64,000 bases of DNA from Oribacterium parvum ACB1 (GTDB lineage: Bacteria > Bacillota > Clostridia > Lachnospirales > Lachnospiraceae): assembly GCF_000238055.2 (NCBI RefSeq), contig NZ_KE148312.1, positions 751,201 through 815,200 of the forward strand. Direction: 5' to 3'. The notes below the pieces were generated by a model. The model worked only from the letters and a program-made list of their open reading frames with translations. It was not told the DNA's origin and ran no database searches. Numbering within the stretch: the stretch's first letter is position 1; every line of letters begins with the position of its first letter. The translations under genes and the position numbers were made by a program. Shown here one piece after another: positions 45,237-54,683 of this stretch.

Positions 45237-47267
45237 ATGATAAAAAGAAAGTCTTCCGCCTCCATTACGGTATTTCTTTCCCTTAGCTTCGTATTGATTG
45301 CCGCATTGATTCTGACGATTACGGAGTCTGCAAGAACAATCGCACAAAGATATTATATGCAAACTGCTTTAAACAGTGCCATGGAATCTCTCTTTTCTGA
45401 ATTTCATAGGCCTCTTTGGGAAAACTACCGTATCTATGCTCTGGAATACCGAGATGACGCCTTGTTACAGGAAGAATTGGAAACATTTATTAAACCCTAT
45501 TCCGAGGCACAAAATCTTTTTCCGGCAAAGGTTGTGAAAGATGATTTTTCCTTCTCCGGAAGGGGCAGTCTCGTAGAACAAAATCACTTCGAAGAAGAAG
45601 TTTTAGAATATATCCCTGCACTGCTCACAAAAGATGCTTTGGAATTTATAGGACAAAAACAAAGCGGGACAGATATTCCCTCTCTTTTAGAAGAAGTCAG
45701 TAAAAAAGAAAAGGAAGCGGACAGTATACAACGTCTACGGAAAAAATATGTTTTAAACCACTATGATGTGGAATATCTTGAAGACTGTATCAATGACATT
45801 GATCAGTGTTGTAAAAACAGCAGCACTCTTCATTCTCAATCCCTGTCCGATCTCCATAGCAAGGATGCCTCCGGTTTCTTTTGGCATTCTTCTTCTCTCC
45901 GTTCCACTTTAGAGCAATTAAAGAGCACCGTGCAGCGTTATGATGCACGTGCAGAGATTCTTAAGGAAAAGATAGCGGAATTACGACAAGATTTCGAGTT
46001 GGAAAAAGTCAATTTAGAAGAAGACGGAATCCGTGCAATTGAATCGGAATTACAAAGCTATGATGAATATGTCAATGAAGGAGGAAAGGTTCGCCAAATG
46101 ATTGACCTCTTCCCCGCAGAATGTGACAGTCTCGGTAGCAGTATTCAAAACATTGAAGAAACCGTCCAAAATTTTGAGGACTATATTAGCGAAGAGCGCG
46201 AAAGAAGAAGAAACGAAGACGATGATGAGGAGGAAGATGAAGATGACTTGCAAGCAGAAATCGATGCTTTTTACCGAAGTATTGCAGGAGAATGGCAAAA
46301 CCTCAAAATGCCTGTATACGGAGGTTCCGTCACAAAAATCAATAAGAAAAACAAAAAAATACTCGAAAGTATCCAAGAATTGGGAAAAAAGAAGCTCCTG
46401 GAATTACTCCTTCCCAAAGGAAGGGAATGCCCCAGTACCACAGAGTGCTACACAGACTCCCCTTTTACGGCAGGATCCGTCGCCAACCCCTTGCAGGTCG
46501 GATTATTGGGAGAATATTCCCTACGTTACTTTCACTCCTATCACAAGGAGGATAATGGAAACACCATTCCTTTCAGTAATGCAGAGGGACTGGAGGTGGA
46601 ATACTTACTGCACGGAAAAAAGAGCGACTATGAGAACCTCGCAGCGCAGGTCACCGCTCTTCTAGCAGTAAGAGAAGCCATGAATTTTATCCATATCGTC
46701 TGTGATACGGAGAAACGGCAGGAAGTGGAAAACTTTGTTACCGGCTTTCTCGCAGCAACAGCGAATCCTATCGTGATAGCCGTCTTTAGTATCTTTGTTA
46801 TCGGAATATGGGCCTTTGCTCAAGCTTTATTGGATGTAAAGCATCTTTTAAATGACGAAAGAGTACCTCTAATGCATGGAGAAGATTCCTGGGACCTTGG
46901 CCTTAGTATGCTCTTGGATTTTTCTTCCCTATTATCCGGCGAAGATGAAAAAAAAGAGAGGCAAGGCTTTTCCTATACTGACTATCTTCGGGCTTTTCTC
47001 TTTACAAAAGGCTTACTTCATCAGGACAAAATCAACAATGCCATGCTCTACTGTATGGAGAAAAATATTCGTACTACGGTTTCAGAAAAAGAAGCTTCCT
47101 TTCAAATGAAGCAATGCTTATATTATCTTTCCACCGATGCCGGAATAGAGTCTAGGCACAGTCTCTATCATAGAGGATTTTTAGATATGATAGGTGTAAA
47201 TCCCGGTGATAGCAGATATCGCTTCACCCTGCACTCGGATTATAAATATAAAAATCTCAGTCACTAA
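45237..47267 (+). CDS. DUF5702 (TadG-like) pilus-associated protein
   Basis: A 676-residue protein with an N-terminal pseudopilin-like helix (SASITVFLSLSFVLIAALILTITESAR) and a long, coiled-coil, acidic body. It carries a second hydrophobic segment around residue 520 (FLAATANPIVIAVFSIFVIGIW). In Clostridia such proteins sit in Tad operons in the place of TadG. They probably are minor pseudopilins or connect the pilus to the envelope; the role is inferred. Confidence 0.82.
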   Translation: MIKRKSSASITVFLSLSFVLIAALILTITESARTIAQRYYMQTALNSAMESLFSEFHRPLWENYRIYALEYRDDALLQEELETFIKPYSEAQNLFPAKVVKDDFSFSGRGSLVEQNHFEEEVLEYIPALLTKDALEFIGQKQSGTDIPSLLEEVSKKEKEADSIQRLRKKYVLNHYDVEYLEDCINDIDQCCKNSSTLHSQSLSDLHSKDASGFFWHSSSLRSTLEQLKSTVQRYDARAEILKEKIAELRQDFELEKVNLEEDGIRAIESELQSYDEYVNEGGKVRQMIDLFPAECDSLGSSIQNIEETVQNFEDYISEERERRRNEDDDEEEDEDDLQAEIDAFYRSIAGEWQNLKMPVYGGSVTKINKKNKKILESIQELGKKKLLELLLPKGRECPSTTECYTDSPFTAGSVANPLQVGLLGEYSLRYFHSYHKEDNGNTIPFSNAEGLEVEYLLHGKKSDYENLAAQVTALLAVREAMNFIHIVCDTEKRQEVENFVTGFLAATANPIVIAVFSIFVIGIWAFAQALLDVKHLLNDERVPLMHGEDSWDLGLSMLLDFSSLLSGEDEKKERQGFSYTDYLRAFLFTKGLLHQDKINNAMLYCMEKNIRTTVSEKEASFQMKQCLYYLSTDAGIESRHSLYHRGFLDMIGVNPGDSRYRFTLHSDYKYKNLSH

Positions 47268-47277
47268 AGGAGTCTCT

Positions 47278-48075
47278 ATGAAATCCTATTCCGCTTCCAT
47301 GACCATTGAAGCTTCTCTGTCTCTAAGCCTTTTCATTCTAGCCATGGTTATGTTGATGACGCCTCTTTTAATCCTAAACCGTAGCATTAAAATCTCTACC
47401 ATTTTGGAAAAAAATGCCCGCTCTATCAGTATGTATAAATACTTAGAACATTATGGCATCATGAAAACCGCTGTACAGGATATTCCTAACATTGAAGAAA
47501 TACTTGCCGTTGGAGAAACCGCCTTAGAAGATCTTATTCTTCCAAATGAAGTGAATATGGAAGGAATGCAAAATATTCGCAGCTGGAAATCGCGAATTAC
47601 AAAAGAAGAAATTCTATTGGACCTTGAATATGAAGAATTAATTCCCCTTTCCATTATCGACAAAAAATCCATTTATCAGGAAATCATCGCACATAGAAGA
47701 GCATGGATTGGAGTAAAAGGAGCAAGGTGGGAGAAAGATGCCGAAGAAGAAAAAGAAGAGGAGGAAACAGTGTATGTCATCGACGGTCCCTCTAAAGTCT
47801 ACCATAAAAGCCGAGACTGTACCTACATCTCAAACGAATTTATACGCAGTAGTGCAGTGGCTCTAGATGGAAGTGAGGCAAAATACGGAGGAAAATTCTC
47901 TCCTTGCAAAGCCTGTAAACCGTCCAAAAACAGTGCCGTAGTTTATTATACTGAGGCCGGAAGAAGGTATCACAGTAGCACCGATTGTCCGGCAATGCGC
48001 TCTTCCGTCCATGAAATCCCTCTATCGCAGGCAATTTCCGAAGGAAGACACGCCTGTCCGCGCTGTGGAGGCTAA
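47278..48075 (+). CDS. TadE-like pseudopilin with C-terminal Cys-rich (zinc-binding-like) repeats
   Basis: A 265-residue protein. The N-terminus is TadE-like (SMTIEASLSLSLFILAMVML). The C-terminus has two related units, VYHKSRDCTYI...CKACKP and RYHSSTDCPAM...CPRCGG, each with YHxSxxC and CxxC, a pattern that usually binds zinc. The start is the ATG at 47278 (AAAGGAG upstream), not the earlier in-frame ATG inside the preceding gene. Confidence 0.82.
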   Translation: MKSYSASMTIEASLSLSLFILAMVMLMTPLLILNRSIKISTILEKNARSISMYKYLEHYGIMKTAVQDIPNIEEILAVGETALEDLILPNEVNMEGMQNIRSWKSRITKEEILLDLEYEELIPLSIIDKKSIYQEIIAHRRAWIGVKGARWEKDAEEEKEEEETVYVIDGPSKVYHKSRDCTYISNEFIRSSAVALDGSEAKYGGKFSPCKACKPSKNSAVVYYTEAGRRYHSSTDCPAMRSSVHEIPLSQAISEGRHACPRCGG

Positions 48076-48123
48076 TTATTTCCCCAAGTCCTTCCAACTC
48101 ACTTTCTCCATCAGGAGGTATCC

Positions 48124-48621
48124 ATGCAAGATATTTTCTTTTTCCTGTTTTTTAAGTCCTTATGTTTTTTTCTGTTCTTTCTTCTCGCCGTAGTATACGA
48201 TTTTCGGAACAAATCTTTGCCCCGCTATCTTATACAGATATTTTTTATAGTAGGAGTTCCCTTCTTTCTTTTTAGTGAATGGCACTATTTTTTTAGAAGC
48301 TCCTTTTCCTTCACGCTCCCCTTTCTATACAGCTTTTATCCCCTATTTTTTTCAATCTTCATGCTAGCTTTTACAAAGTGGTCTAAGGGCGCCCTGGGAG
48401 AGGGAGATGCTTACTTCCTGCTCTGCTCTTCGCTATATATGAATTATATGAGTTTTTTCTTCTTCTTTCTCTCCGCCCTGCTCTCCTCCGCTATTGTTTC
48501 TATTCTGCTCTTTTTACTCAATAGAAAAAAGAAGAAAAGGATGAACGAACTCTCCTTTCCCTTCATTCCCTGTTTTATACCCGGAGCATTATACCTGTTT
48601 ATTCAAATATTCTCTGCATGA
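48124..48621 (+). CDS. second A24-type prepilin peptidase
   Basis: A 165-residue, very hydrophobic protein with YDFRNKSLPRYL and GALGEGDAYFLLC, the two catalytic Asp motifs (GxGD) of prepilin peptidases, and the C-terminal FPFIPCFIPGALY segment. AGGAGG precedes the ATG. Two A24 peptidases in one operon may process pilin and pseudopilins separately. Confidence 0.85.
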   Translation: MQDIFFFLFFKSLCFFLFFLLAVVYDFRNKSLPRYLIQIFFIVGVPFFLFSEWHYFFRSSFSFTLPFLYSFYPLFFSIFMLAFTKWSKGALGEGDAYFLLCSSLYMNYMSFFFFFLSALLSSAIVSILLFLLNRKKKKRMNELSFPFIPCFIPGALYLFIQIFSA

Positions 48622-48729
48622 ATGTGAGAGCGAAAGAAAAAGCTCCTCCTAATCAGCTGTTCAAAAAATCAATACGTCGCCACTTACACCACTCACCACT
48701 CTCCTGCTCCATCGAATGAAAGGAATATT

Positions 48730-48996
48730 ATGCACAGTATTGAAACCAGTCTTGTTCTTTTTATCAGCTTTGTCTGTATCGTTTTGCTTCTCCAAAGTAC
48801 CATTGTTCTTCATACAACCATAAAGGAAAGAAGCGAAAAAGAATTTACCCGAGAATTAAACAGTCATACTTTGGACAAAGATAAAGACTTCTTTAAAGTA
48901 GAACTCTATACCCGTTTTTTCTCCGTAGCGGAAGATTTACTGCTCCACAAAAAGACGGAAAGTGATAAAAGTAAGACAGAATCTAGCCCCTCTTAA
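48730..48996 (+). CDS. small pseudopilin-like membrane protein
   Basis: An 88-residue protein with a Glu-containing hydrophobic N-terminal helix (SIETSLVLFISFVCIVLLLQ) as in Tad pseudopilins, and a charged C-terminus. No named family. Ribosome-binding site GAAAGGA. Its operon position supports a minor pilin role. Confidence 0.65.
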   Translation: MHSIETSLVLFISFVCIVLLLQSTIVLHTTIKERSEKEFTRELNSHTLDKDKDFFKVELYTRFFSVAEDLLLHKKTESDKSKTESSPS

Positions 48997-49021
48997 ACTT
49001 TACATCAAGAAAGGAAAAGCT

Positions 49022-50218
49022 ATGCCTCGGAATTTTCTGAGAATTGAAAAAAATCTCACACACAGCTACCTCTATCTTCACGGGATGGAGTGGAAAGAAA
49101 AAAGTCATGAACAAAAAATCATTCAACAATGCCTCATTCCGGGAACTCTTCCCTTTCGCCTGATTCAAGAGGAAACAGAAACTATTTTTCAATATAATTT
49201 CTACCCCTATGAAAAAATAGTTGATTATTTCGCAGAAAAACCGATGAATTTAAAACATATTATTGCGCTGTTTGAATCCATTCACAGCACTTTATTACAG
49301 ATGGAAGAATATCTTCTTTCTCCGGAAATCTTAGGATTGAAAAAAGAGGAAATATTCTTTGATGCTGAAAATAACCGCTTTCTATTCCCTTTAATTCCCT
49401 CTGCTTCCGGAAATCCGGATGAAGAAATCAAAGATTTGATTGACTTTATCTTTGATAATATTGATGAAAAGGATGAACAAGCAATTCTTTCCGCCTACCT
49501 GCTCCACCAAAAAAAGAAAACAGAAACATTGCAAATTAAATCCATCTTACAACTTCTGTATTCGCAAAAAGATAAGGCAAGCAACACAAAAGAAAAACGC
49601 TTCAATAATCTCGAAAAAAACTTCTTTGGGAATGCCATAGAAGAAATCTCCCTAAATAAGTCCTTTGAAAATAAGTCCTTTGAAAATAAGTCTCTCAAAA
49701 ATCCGCTTCCATTTCAGGAACTGGATCTATCCGATTATAAATATGCAGACTATATGAAAAACATAGATGGAAATGCAACTGCCTCTACTCCGGACAATTC
49801 TGAATTTATGTCCCTTTCACAGCCGGTAGAAGGTGAGTGTAATATAGAAACAGAGAAAGGAAAAGAAAAAGAAGAAGAGAAAAAAAACAAATTACTCTTC
49901 GGCTTAAAAAATCTTTTCAAAAATAAAGAAAAAGAAGATAAACTGCGCTCTATAGATAATATACGTTATGAATCTAAAGAACAAAAACAAGTGAAAAAAA
50001 AGAATAGTACAAAAAAGGAACTTAGAAAAGTCCTGCTCGGTCTTATCCTAATGATTGCTTTCCCGATTTTACTTTATCTGTGGAAAGGCAGTTCTATATT
50101 ACACGACTATCTTCCCTTCCTCATATTGATTGAAACAGCGATTTTTCTCTATGCTTCGCTGGACTTTCTGGCTCTATTTATCTCTTCAAAGGGCACGAGG
50201 ACAACAAAGCCTTCCTAA
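49022..50218 (+). CDS. DUF6382 domain protein with C-terminal membrane segments
   Basis: A 398-residue protein. The N-terminal ~190 residues match the DUF6382 pattern (NFLRIEKNLTHSYLYLHG, FYPYEKIVDYF), a domain found in Clostridia Tad operons, often fused to FHA. Here the middle is low-complexity and charged, and two membrane helices close the protein (LLGLILMIAFPILLYLW, FLILIETAIFLYASLDFL). No FHA domain is visible. Residues ~210-228 hold the tandem repeat NKSFENKSFENKSLKN. The start is the ATG at 49022 with AAAGGAAA upstream. Last gene of the operon, ending nine bases before the convergent EAL gene. Confidence 0.75.
   Translation: MPRNFLRIEKNLTHSYLYLHGMEWKEKSHEQKIIQQCLIPGTLPFRLIQEETETIFQYNFYPYEKIVDYFAEKPMNLKHIIALFESIHSTLLQMEEYLLSPEILGLKKEEIFFDAENNRFLFPLIPSASGNPDEEIKDLIDFIFDNIDEKDEQAILSAYLLHQKKKTETLQIKSILQLLYSQKDKASNTKEKRFNNLEKNFFGNAIEEISLNKSFENKSFENKSLKNPLPFQELDLSDYKYADYMKNIDGNATASTPDNSEFMSLSQPVEGECNIETEKGKEKEEEKKNKLLFGLKNLFKNKEKEDKLRSIDNIRYESKEQKQVKKKNSTKKELRKVLLGLILMIAFPILLYLWKGSSILHDYLPFLILIETAIFLYASLDFLALFISSKGTRTTKPS
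49654..49700. repeat. 15-bp tandem repeat in the DUF6382 gene
   Basis: About three copies of AATAAGTCCTTTGAA, in frame, encoding NKSFE repeats. The last copy is diverged. Confidence 0.7.
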
Positions 50219-50226
50219 GCTATTCT

Positions 50227-52008
50227 CTACTTAAAGAAGTCCAGTGCTCCTTCCGATTCCTCATTGAAATCCTCAGAAAAGAAGGACTTACTTTCCTGTA
50301 AAAGTATAGACAACTTATCCATACTTAAGGCATGGACACCCAGTACTACTTTTTCTTCATCCCCTATATCATAAGAGCGAACCAAAACAAAACGTTTCCA
50401 TACAAATTTACCGTGTTTGTTTCTACTTCTAAAATACGATAATAAAAATCCCTCTTCCGAATCCTTCAGTCTTTCCCACATATCCTGAGGATTTAAAAAG
50501 GCCCTACAATGTTCCTTATCCTCAGGATGTACGTTTTTATAGACATACTTATTGATTTCAGCGGAAAGATTGTCACTCTCTTCAATTCTATCAAACAATT
50601 CACACATATACACCGGCAGTAAAGTATCGCTTCTTAGGTTCAATAGAATGACCATATCATAAACTGAATACAGTGTACGAAGAGTATCATTCATATCTTT
50701 AATCTTTCGGAACACACGATTATTTGTCAGAACATCAATCCTAATCAGATAGATAAAGCATTCATCCATACTGGTCACAAGTCTTGCCTGCAGATGACAA
50801 TGCTTTCCGGAAGAAATGAAGTCCATCGATTCCACTTCCATGGAATCTCTTGCGAGCATCATAATATCTCGTATTTTCTCCGCAAGCAAAACTTTTCTGT
50901 TGTTTAAGGCATCCTGAAAGTCATGAGTTCCGGCATAGCCCAGGTCCAAAAGATTATCTCGATAAGGTTCAGTGAAATTCAAATGGCATATCTTTCCCCC
51001 GGTCTCAGAACAAACCGCTATAGGAATAACTGTTTCAAATCCGTAAATATTTGGAGAATCATCCAAACGATCCAATACAAACGGAGTCGGACTTATAATA
51101 TTGACCAGTCCGACTTGATCAAAAAGATAGTCTTCCTTTCTGCTTTCTACCCCATTTTTCTCAATCAAATCAGAAAGCCAGTTTTCCATCGGTTCCGGCC
51201 TTCCAAAATAATATCCCTGCATACGCTCACAGCCTGCATGCTTTAAAAAGCGAAATTGCTCCTCGGTTTCCACTCCTTCCGCAACAGTATGTATGCCGAT
51301 CTCCTTCGCCATATATAAAATGGAATAGATAATAATCAGTGATTTCTTTCCCATATCACTTAAGAAACGCATATCTATCTTAAAAGTATCAAATTCAAAT
51401 TCTTTCAATAAATTTAGGGAAGAATAGCCTGAGCCGAAATCATCCATCCAAACCTGATAGCCCAGCTCATGTAATTTCTTCACCACATACTTCATATAGC
51501 CTTCATTGTGCATTACCACGGATTCAGTCACTTCAATATGCAGTAAGTTTTTTGGTACATGGTATTGCTCTACTATTGATTCCAGCTGATCCAAAAAATC
51601 GCCAATATTAAAATCCAAACGCGAAAAATTTAAAGAAATCGGAAATACCGTTTCCTTTCGTTCTAATCTTTCTCCCAGATTTTTACAGATTTCACGGAAA
51701 ACATAGAGATCCAACAAATGTATTTTTAAAGTTTTTTCGAGTACGGAAATAAAGTCACCGGGATAAATCATCCCATATTTGGGGTCAATCCAACGGGAGA
51801 GTGCCTCCGCTCCGCACACTCTCTGTGTTAAGCCACGCACATTGGGCTGCAAGTACACTTTTACCTGTTTTTCTGCAATAGCTTCTTCGATATGAGATTC
51901 AATATGCTTTTCCAGCTCTAAACGGGCAAGGTTTCTCTTCTCCTTCTTGGAGTGCGTATAACTGCGGATTCCTTTCTTATCCCGTCCATCATTATGAACT
52001 CGCTCCAT
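50227..52008 (-). CDS. EAL-domain cyclic di-GMP phosphodiesterase
   Basis: A 593-residue protein. EAL domain at ~30-285 with all expected catalytic positions: GAEALSRW, NFSRLD, HIEVTES, MDDFGSGYSSL, FKIDMRF, AEGVET and QGYYFGRP. The C-terminal half has a PAS/sensor-like region (LNLRSDTLLPVYMCELFDRI). No GGDEF or membrane segment. The start is the ATG at 52008 (GGGAG upstream). It lies convergent with the Tad operon; c-di-GMP control of surface behaviour is a reasonable inference. Confidence 0.92.
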   Translation of the reverse strand: MERVHNDGRDKKGIRSYTHSKKEKRNLARLELEKHIESHIEEAIAEKQVKVYLQPNVRGLTQRVCGAEALSRWIDPKYGMIYPGDFISVLEKTLKIHLLDLYVFREICKNLGERLERKETVFPISLNFSRLDFNIGDFLDQLESIVEQYHVPKNLLHIEVTESVVMHNEGYMKYVVKKLHELGYQVWMDDFGSGYSSLNLLKEFEFDTFKIDMRFLSDMGKKSLIIIYSILYMAKEIGIHTVAEGVETEEQFRFLKHAGCERMQGYYFGRPEPMENWLSDLIEKNGVESRKEDYLFDQVGLVNIISPTPFVLDRLDDSPNIYGFETVIPIAVCSETGGKICHLNFTEPYRDNLLDLGYAGTHDFQDALNNRKVLLAEKIRDIMMLARDSMEVESMDFISSGKHCHLQARLVTSMDECFIYLIRIDVLTNNRVFRKIKDMNDTLRTLYSVYDMVILLNLRSDTLLPVYMCELFDRIEESDNLSAEINKYVYKNVHPEDKEHCRAFLNPQDMWERLKDSEEGFLLSYFRSRNKHGKFVWKRFVLVRSYDIGDEEKVVLGVHALSMDKLSILLQESKSFFSEDFNEESEGALDFFK

Positions 52009-52103
52009 CACTACTCCCCAAATTCTATACTACGTACAATAGAATTTCGTCGAATTAAAGGAAGATAATAAGGAGATATCTTACTGACACAACAATTTCA
52101 GAA

Positions 52104-52862
52104 CTATTTTTTTCCCAGTAAATCTTTTATAACTTCTCCCCCTAATATAAACCCGCAAATCGGAGGGACAAAAGCTATCGAGCCGGGAGTATCTCGTCTA
52201 GACGCAGACGTCCTCCCTTCTTCAAGGCGGGAAGAAGAGTCTATTCTCTTCTTCTCTTCCTCTCTGTTCAGAGGACGAGTAGGCTCTTCCTCTGAATAAA
52301 CCACTTTCAAAGACTCTATGCCGCGTTTCTTGCACTCTCTTCGCATAATTTTTGCCAAAGGGCAGACTTTGGTTTTATAGATATCCGAAACCTTAAAAGC
52401 GGTCGGATCCAGTTTGTTTCCCGCTCCCATAGCGCTGATAACGGGAACTCCCAGACGATGTGCTTCCATAATCAGGCCAAGCTTTGCCGTTACCGTATCC
52501 ACCGCATCAATTACATAATTATAGTCGGAAAGACAGAATTCATCTTTATTTTCCGGCAGATAAAAGCACGGAAAACAATGCACTTCACAGTCAGGATTGA
52601 TGCTTCGGATTCTCTCCGCCATCACTTCTACCTTACTTTTTCCCACTGTTAAATCCGTTGCAATAATCTGTCTGTTGATATTGCTTAGGCTGACAAAATC
52701 ATTGTCTACCAAATCAATTCTTCCTATTCCGCTTCTTGCCATGGCCTCCACGGCATAGCCTCCTACACCTCCAACGCCAAAAACAATTACCTTGGATTTT
52801 TTCAGTTTTTCCATAGCTTCTCGACCCAACAAAAGCTCTGTTCTTTCGAAGCGTTCCGCCAT
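52104..52862 (-). CDS. tcdA: tRNA threonylcarbamoyladenosine dehydratase (TcdA/CsdL)
   Basis: A 252-residue E1-like/ThiF-fold protein that makes cyclic t6A in tRNA. The ATP site is VFGVGGVGGYAVEAMARSG, followed by DLVDNDFVSLSNINRQ, YVIDAVDTVTAKL and CPLAKIMRRECKKRG. PICGFILGGEVIKDL is typical near the C-terminus. Confidence 0.92.
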   Translation of the reverse strand: MAERFERTELLLGREAMEKLKKSKVIVFGVGGVGGYAVEAMARSGIGRIDLVDNDFVSLSNINRQIIATDLTVGKSKVEVMAERIRSINPDCEVHCFPCFYLPENKDEFCLSDYNYVIDAVDTVTAKLGLIMEAHRLGVPVISAMGAGNKLDPTAFKVSDIYKTKVCPLAKIMRRECKKRGIESLKVVYSEEEPTRPLNREEEKKRIDSSSRLEEGRTSASRRDTPGSIAFVPPICGFILGGEVIKDLLGKK

Positions 52863-53031
52863 CCTTACTCCATTCTATCCTACTCTTTGTTTCTCACGAA
52901 AACTCAGCCTTCAATAATTTATATCCGTGCTATCGTCTATGCACTACTATATGGATTGCTATATCTACTTTACACACACTTCATCACGCATTGTAATATA
53001 TAGGATTCGCTGTATATTTCTATACATTGTG

Positions 53032-53568
53032 CTATATGTTTTTCCATAGCCTTACTGCAGAGCGCAACTTTTTACCCAGCTTCAATGCAATAAAAACTTT
53101 GATGCAATCCGGAACAATAAAGGGTAGCACTCCAAGGGATACTGCCTTTGCCGTATCCAGTGAAAGAACCTTGGCAAGCCATAAAGTTCCAAATAAATAG
53201 CAAAGTGCAATGCCGATTAGGAAGAATGCGTACTGAACAACAAAAAGTCCGGGGAAATGATCCAGACCGAATCCTCCTACAATGCTCAAAAACAGCATTC
53301 CGAAAAGATATCCTCCTGTAGGCCCCAAGAGCTTTCCAAGTCCCGCTCCGTAATTGGAAAACACCGGAAGCCCGATTAAGCCGAGAAGCAAGTAGATCAA
53401 ATAGGATATCGTTCCCATTTTTCTCCCCAATACCGCAACCGTTAAACAAACCGCAAATGTACCAAGTGAAATCGGCACAGGACCGACAGGTATGGATATT
53501 GGTGACAGCACTGCCATAACTGCCGTCATTAAAGCTAGTACGAGTAATTCCTTAATCTCAAATTTCAT
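53032..53568 (-). CDS. bioY: biotin transporter BioY
   Basis: A 178-residue S-component of an ECF transporter with about six membrane helices. Family motifs are VPISLGTFAVCLTVAVLGRKMG, LGLIGLPVFSNYGAGLGKLLGPTGGYLFG and LPFIVPDCIKVFIAL. The start is the ATG at 53568 with AGGAGAG upstream; earlier in-frame starts fall inside the manA gene and are not supported. BioY may work alone or with a shared ECF module elsewhere. Confidence 0.92.
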   Translation of the reverse strand: MKFEIKELLVLALMTAVMAVLSPISIPVGPVPISLGTFAVCLTVAVLGRKMGTISYLIYLLLGLIGLPVFSNYGAGLGKLLGPTGGYLFGMLFLSIVGGFGLDHFPGLFVVQYAFFLIGIALCYLFGTLWLAKVLSLDTAKAVSLGVLPFIVPDCIKVFIALKLGKKLRSAVRLWKNI

Positions 53569-53594
53569 AAAAAGTCTCTCCTTGATGTCTCTAT

Positions 53595-54659
53595 CTATAG
53601 TTCTAAAAAGCTGAGTATCCACTCTCCTTCTCCGGAAAAAAACAACTCTCCTCTTCCTGCCGGAATAAAAAATCCGTTCCCTTTTTCCGCTTTTATAGAA
53701 TGGATAGGATTTTGTGATTCCGGGCTCTCCTGCCAACTTAACTCAGCCTTGCCATCCACCAGCATTGCAAATAAAAAACTATCTTCGTTTACTTTTCGCC
53801 TATAAACTTCTTCCGAAGCGGTCTTTAACCGTTCCACCGTAAAATATTTGCAAGATCCTAGACGTTCAATATAAGACAGCCTAGGTTTCTCCTGCTTTTT
53901 CATTCCTTCAGAAGATGCACAGTTTCCTATATTCTCCGAAGTAAACCGAGCAGGCATTTTTGCAAGTCTTCCGGTATGCAATACCTTTAGTGCTTTCTCA
54001 ATGTGTAATTCTCTTTCTTTTCCATACTTATCCTTCCGTCCATAATCATAAACGCGGTACGTTAAATTTGAATTTTCCTGTACTTCCGCAAGTAGAATTC
54101 CTGCACCGATAGCATGTACTGTTCCTGCCTCAATGAGGAATACATCTCCCTTTTCTACCGGGATTTTTTTGAGTAAGTCGGTAAGATAGTTTTCTTGAAT
54201 TGCCTTCTGAATTTCTTCTTTACTGTAGTCCTCTTTAAAACCCAGATAAAGAAATGCGCCTTCCTCTCTTTCCAGGATGATCCACATTTCCGTCTTTCCC
54301 AGCTGTCCCTCATACTTAAGCGCATACTCATCATCCGGATGGACCTGTACAGAAAGAGGAAGCTTTGCATCTATCAGTTTGATCAGTATCGGAAAGAATG
54401 CAAATTGTCCGGCTATTGTCCCTAATGCTTCCGGGTGTCTCTCTAAAAACAGAGAAAGCCTCTCCTTTCCCTCTGCCGGTGACGGATCAATAGATGGTGC
54501 TTCTGCCGGTAAAATCCGACTTTCCCCATCTTTATGACAGGAAAGCATCCATGCTTCTGCAAGTGCTGTCCCTGAGTAAGTAATATGATATTCGCTCTTT
54601 AATTTTTCTCCCCCCCAAAGGTAATCCTTACACGCAGCTTCCAGCCTATATACTTCCAT
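53595..54659 (-). CDS. manA: mannose-6-phosphate isomerase, class I
   Basis: A 354-residue zinc enzyme that interconverts mannose-6-P and fructose-6-P. The zinc ligand motifs are SVQVHPDDEYALK and AGTVHAIGAG. The N-terminus has CKDYLWGGEKL and the C-terminus a cupin-like domain. GGAGAG precedes the ATG, and it follows the PBP gene by 24 bp. Confidence 0.93.
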   Translation of the reverse strand: MEVYRLEAACKDYLWGGEKLKSEYHITYSGTALAEAWMLSCHKDGESRILPAEAPSIDPSPAEGKERLSLFLERHPEALGTIAGQFAFFPILIKLIDAKLPLSVQVHPDDEYALKYEGQLGKTEMWIILEREEGAFLYLGFKEDYSKEEIQKAIQENYLTDLLKKIPVEKGDVFLIEAGTVHAIGAGILLAEVQENSNLTYRVYDYGRKDKYGKERELHIEKALKVLHTGRLAKMPARFTSENIGNCASSEGMKKQEKPRLSYIERLGSCKYFTVERLKTASEEVYRRKVNEDSFLFAMLVDGKAELSWQESPESQNPIHSIKAEKGNGFFIPAGRGELFFSGEGEWILSFLEL

Positions 54660-54683
54660 CTCTCTCCTTCTTCCGTCTCAATA

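Noticed and set aside
53569-53736. Longer BioY N-terminus
   Set aside because: The extra residues come from the manA 3' end in another frame; a good ribosome-binding site precedes the ATG at 53568.
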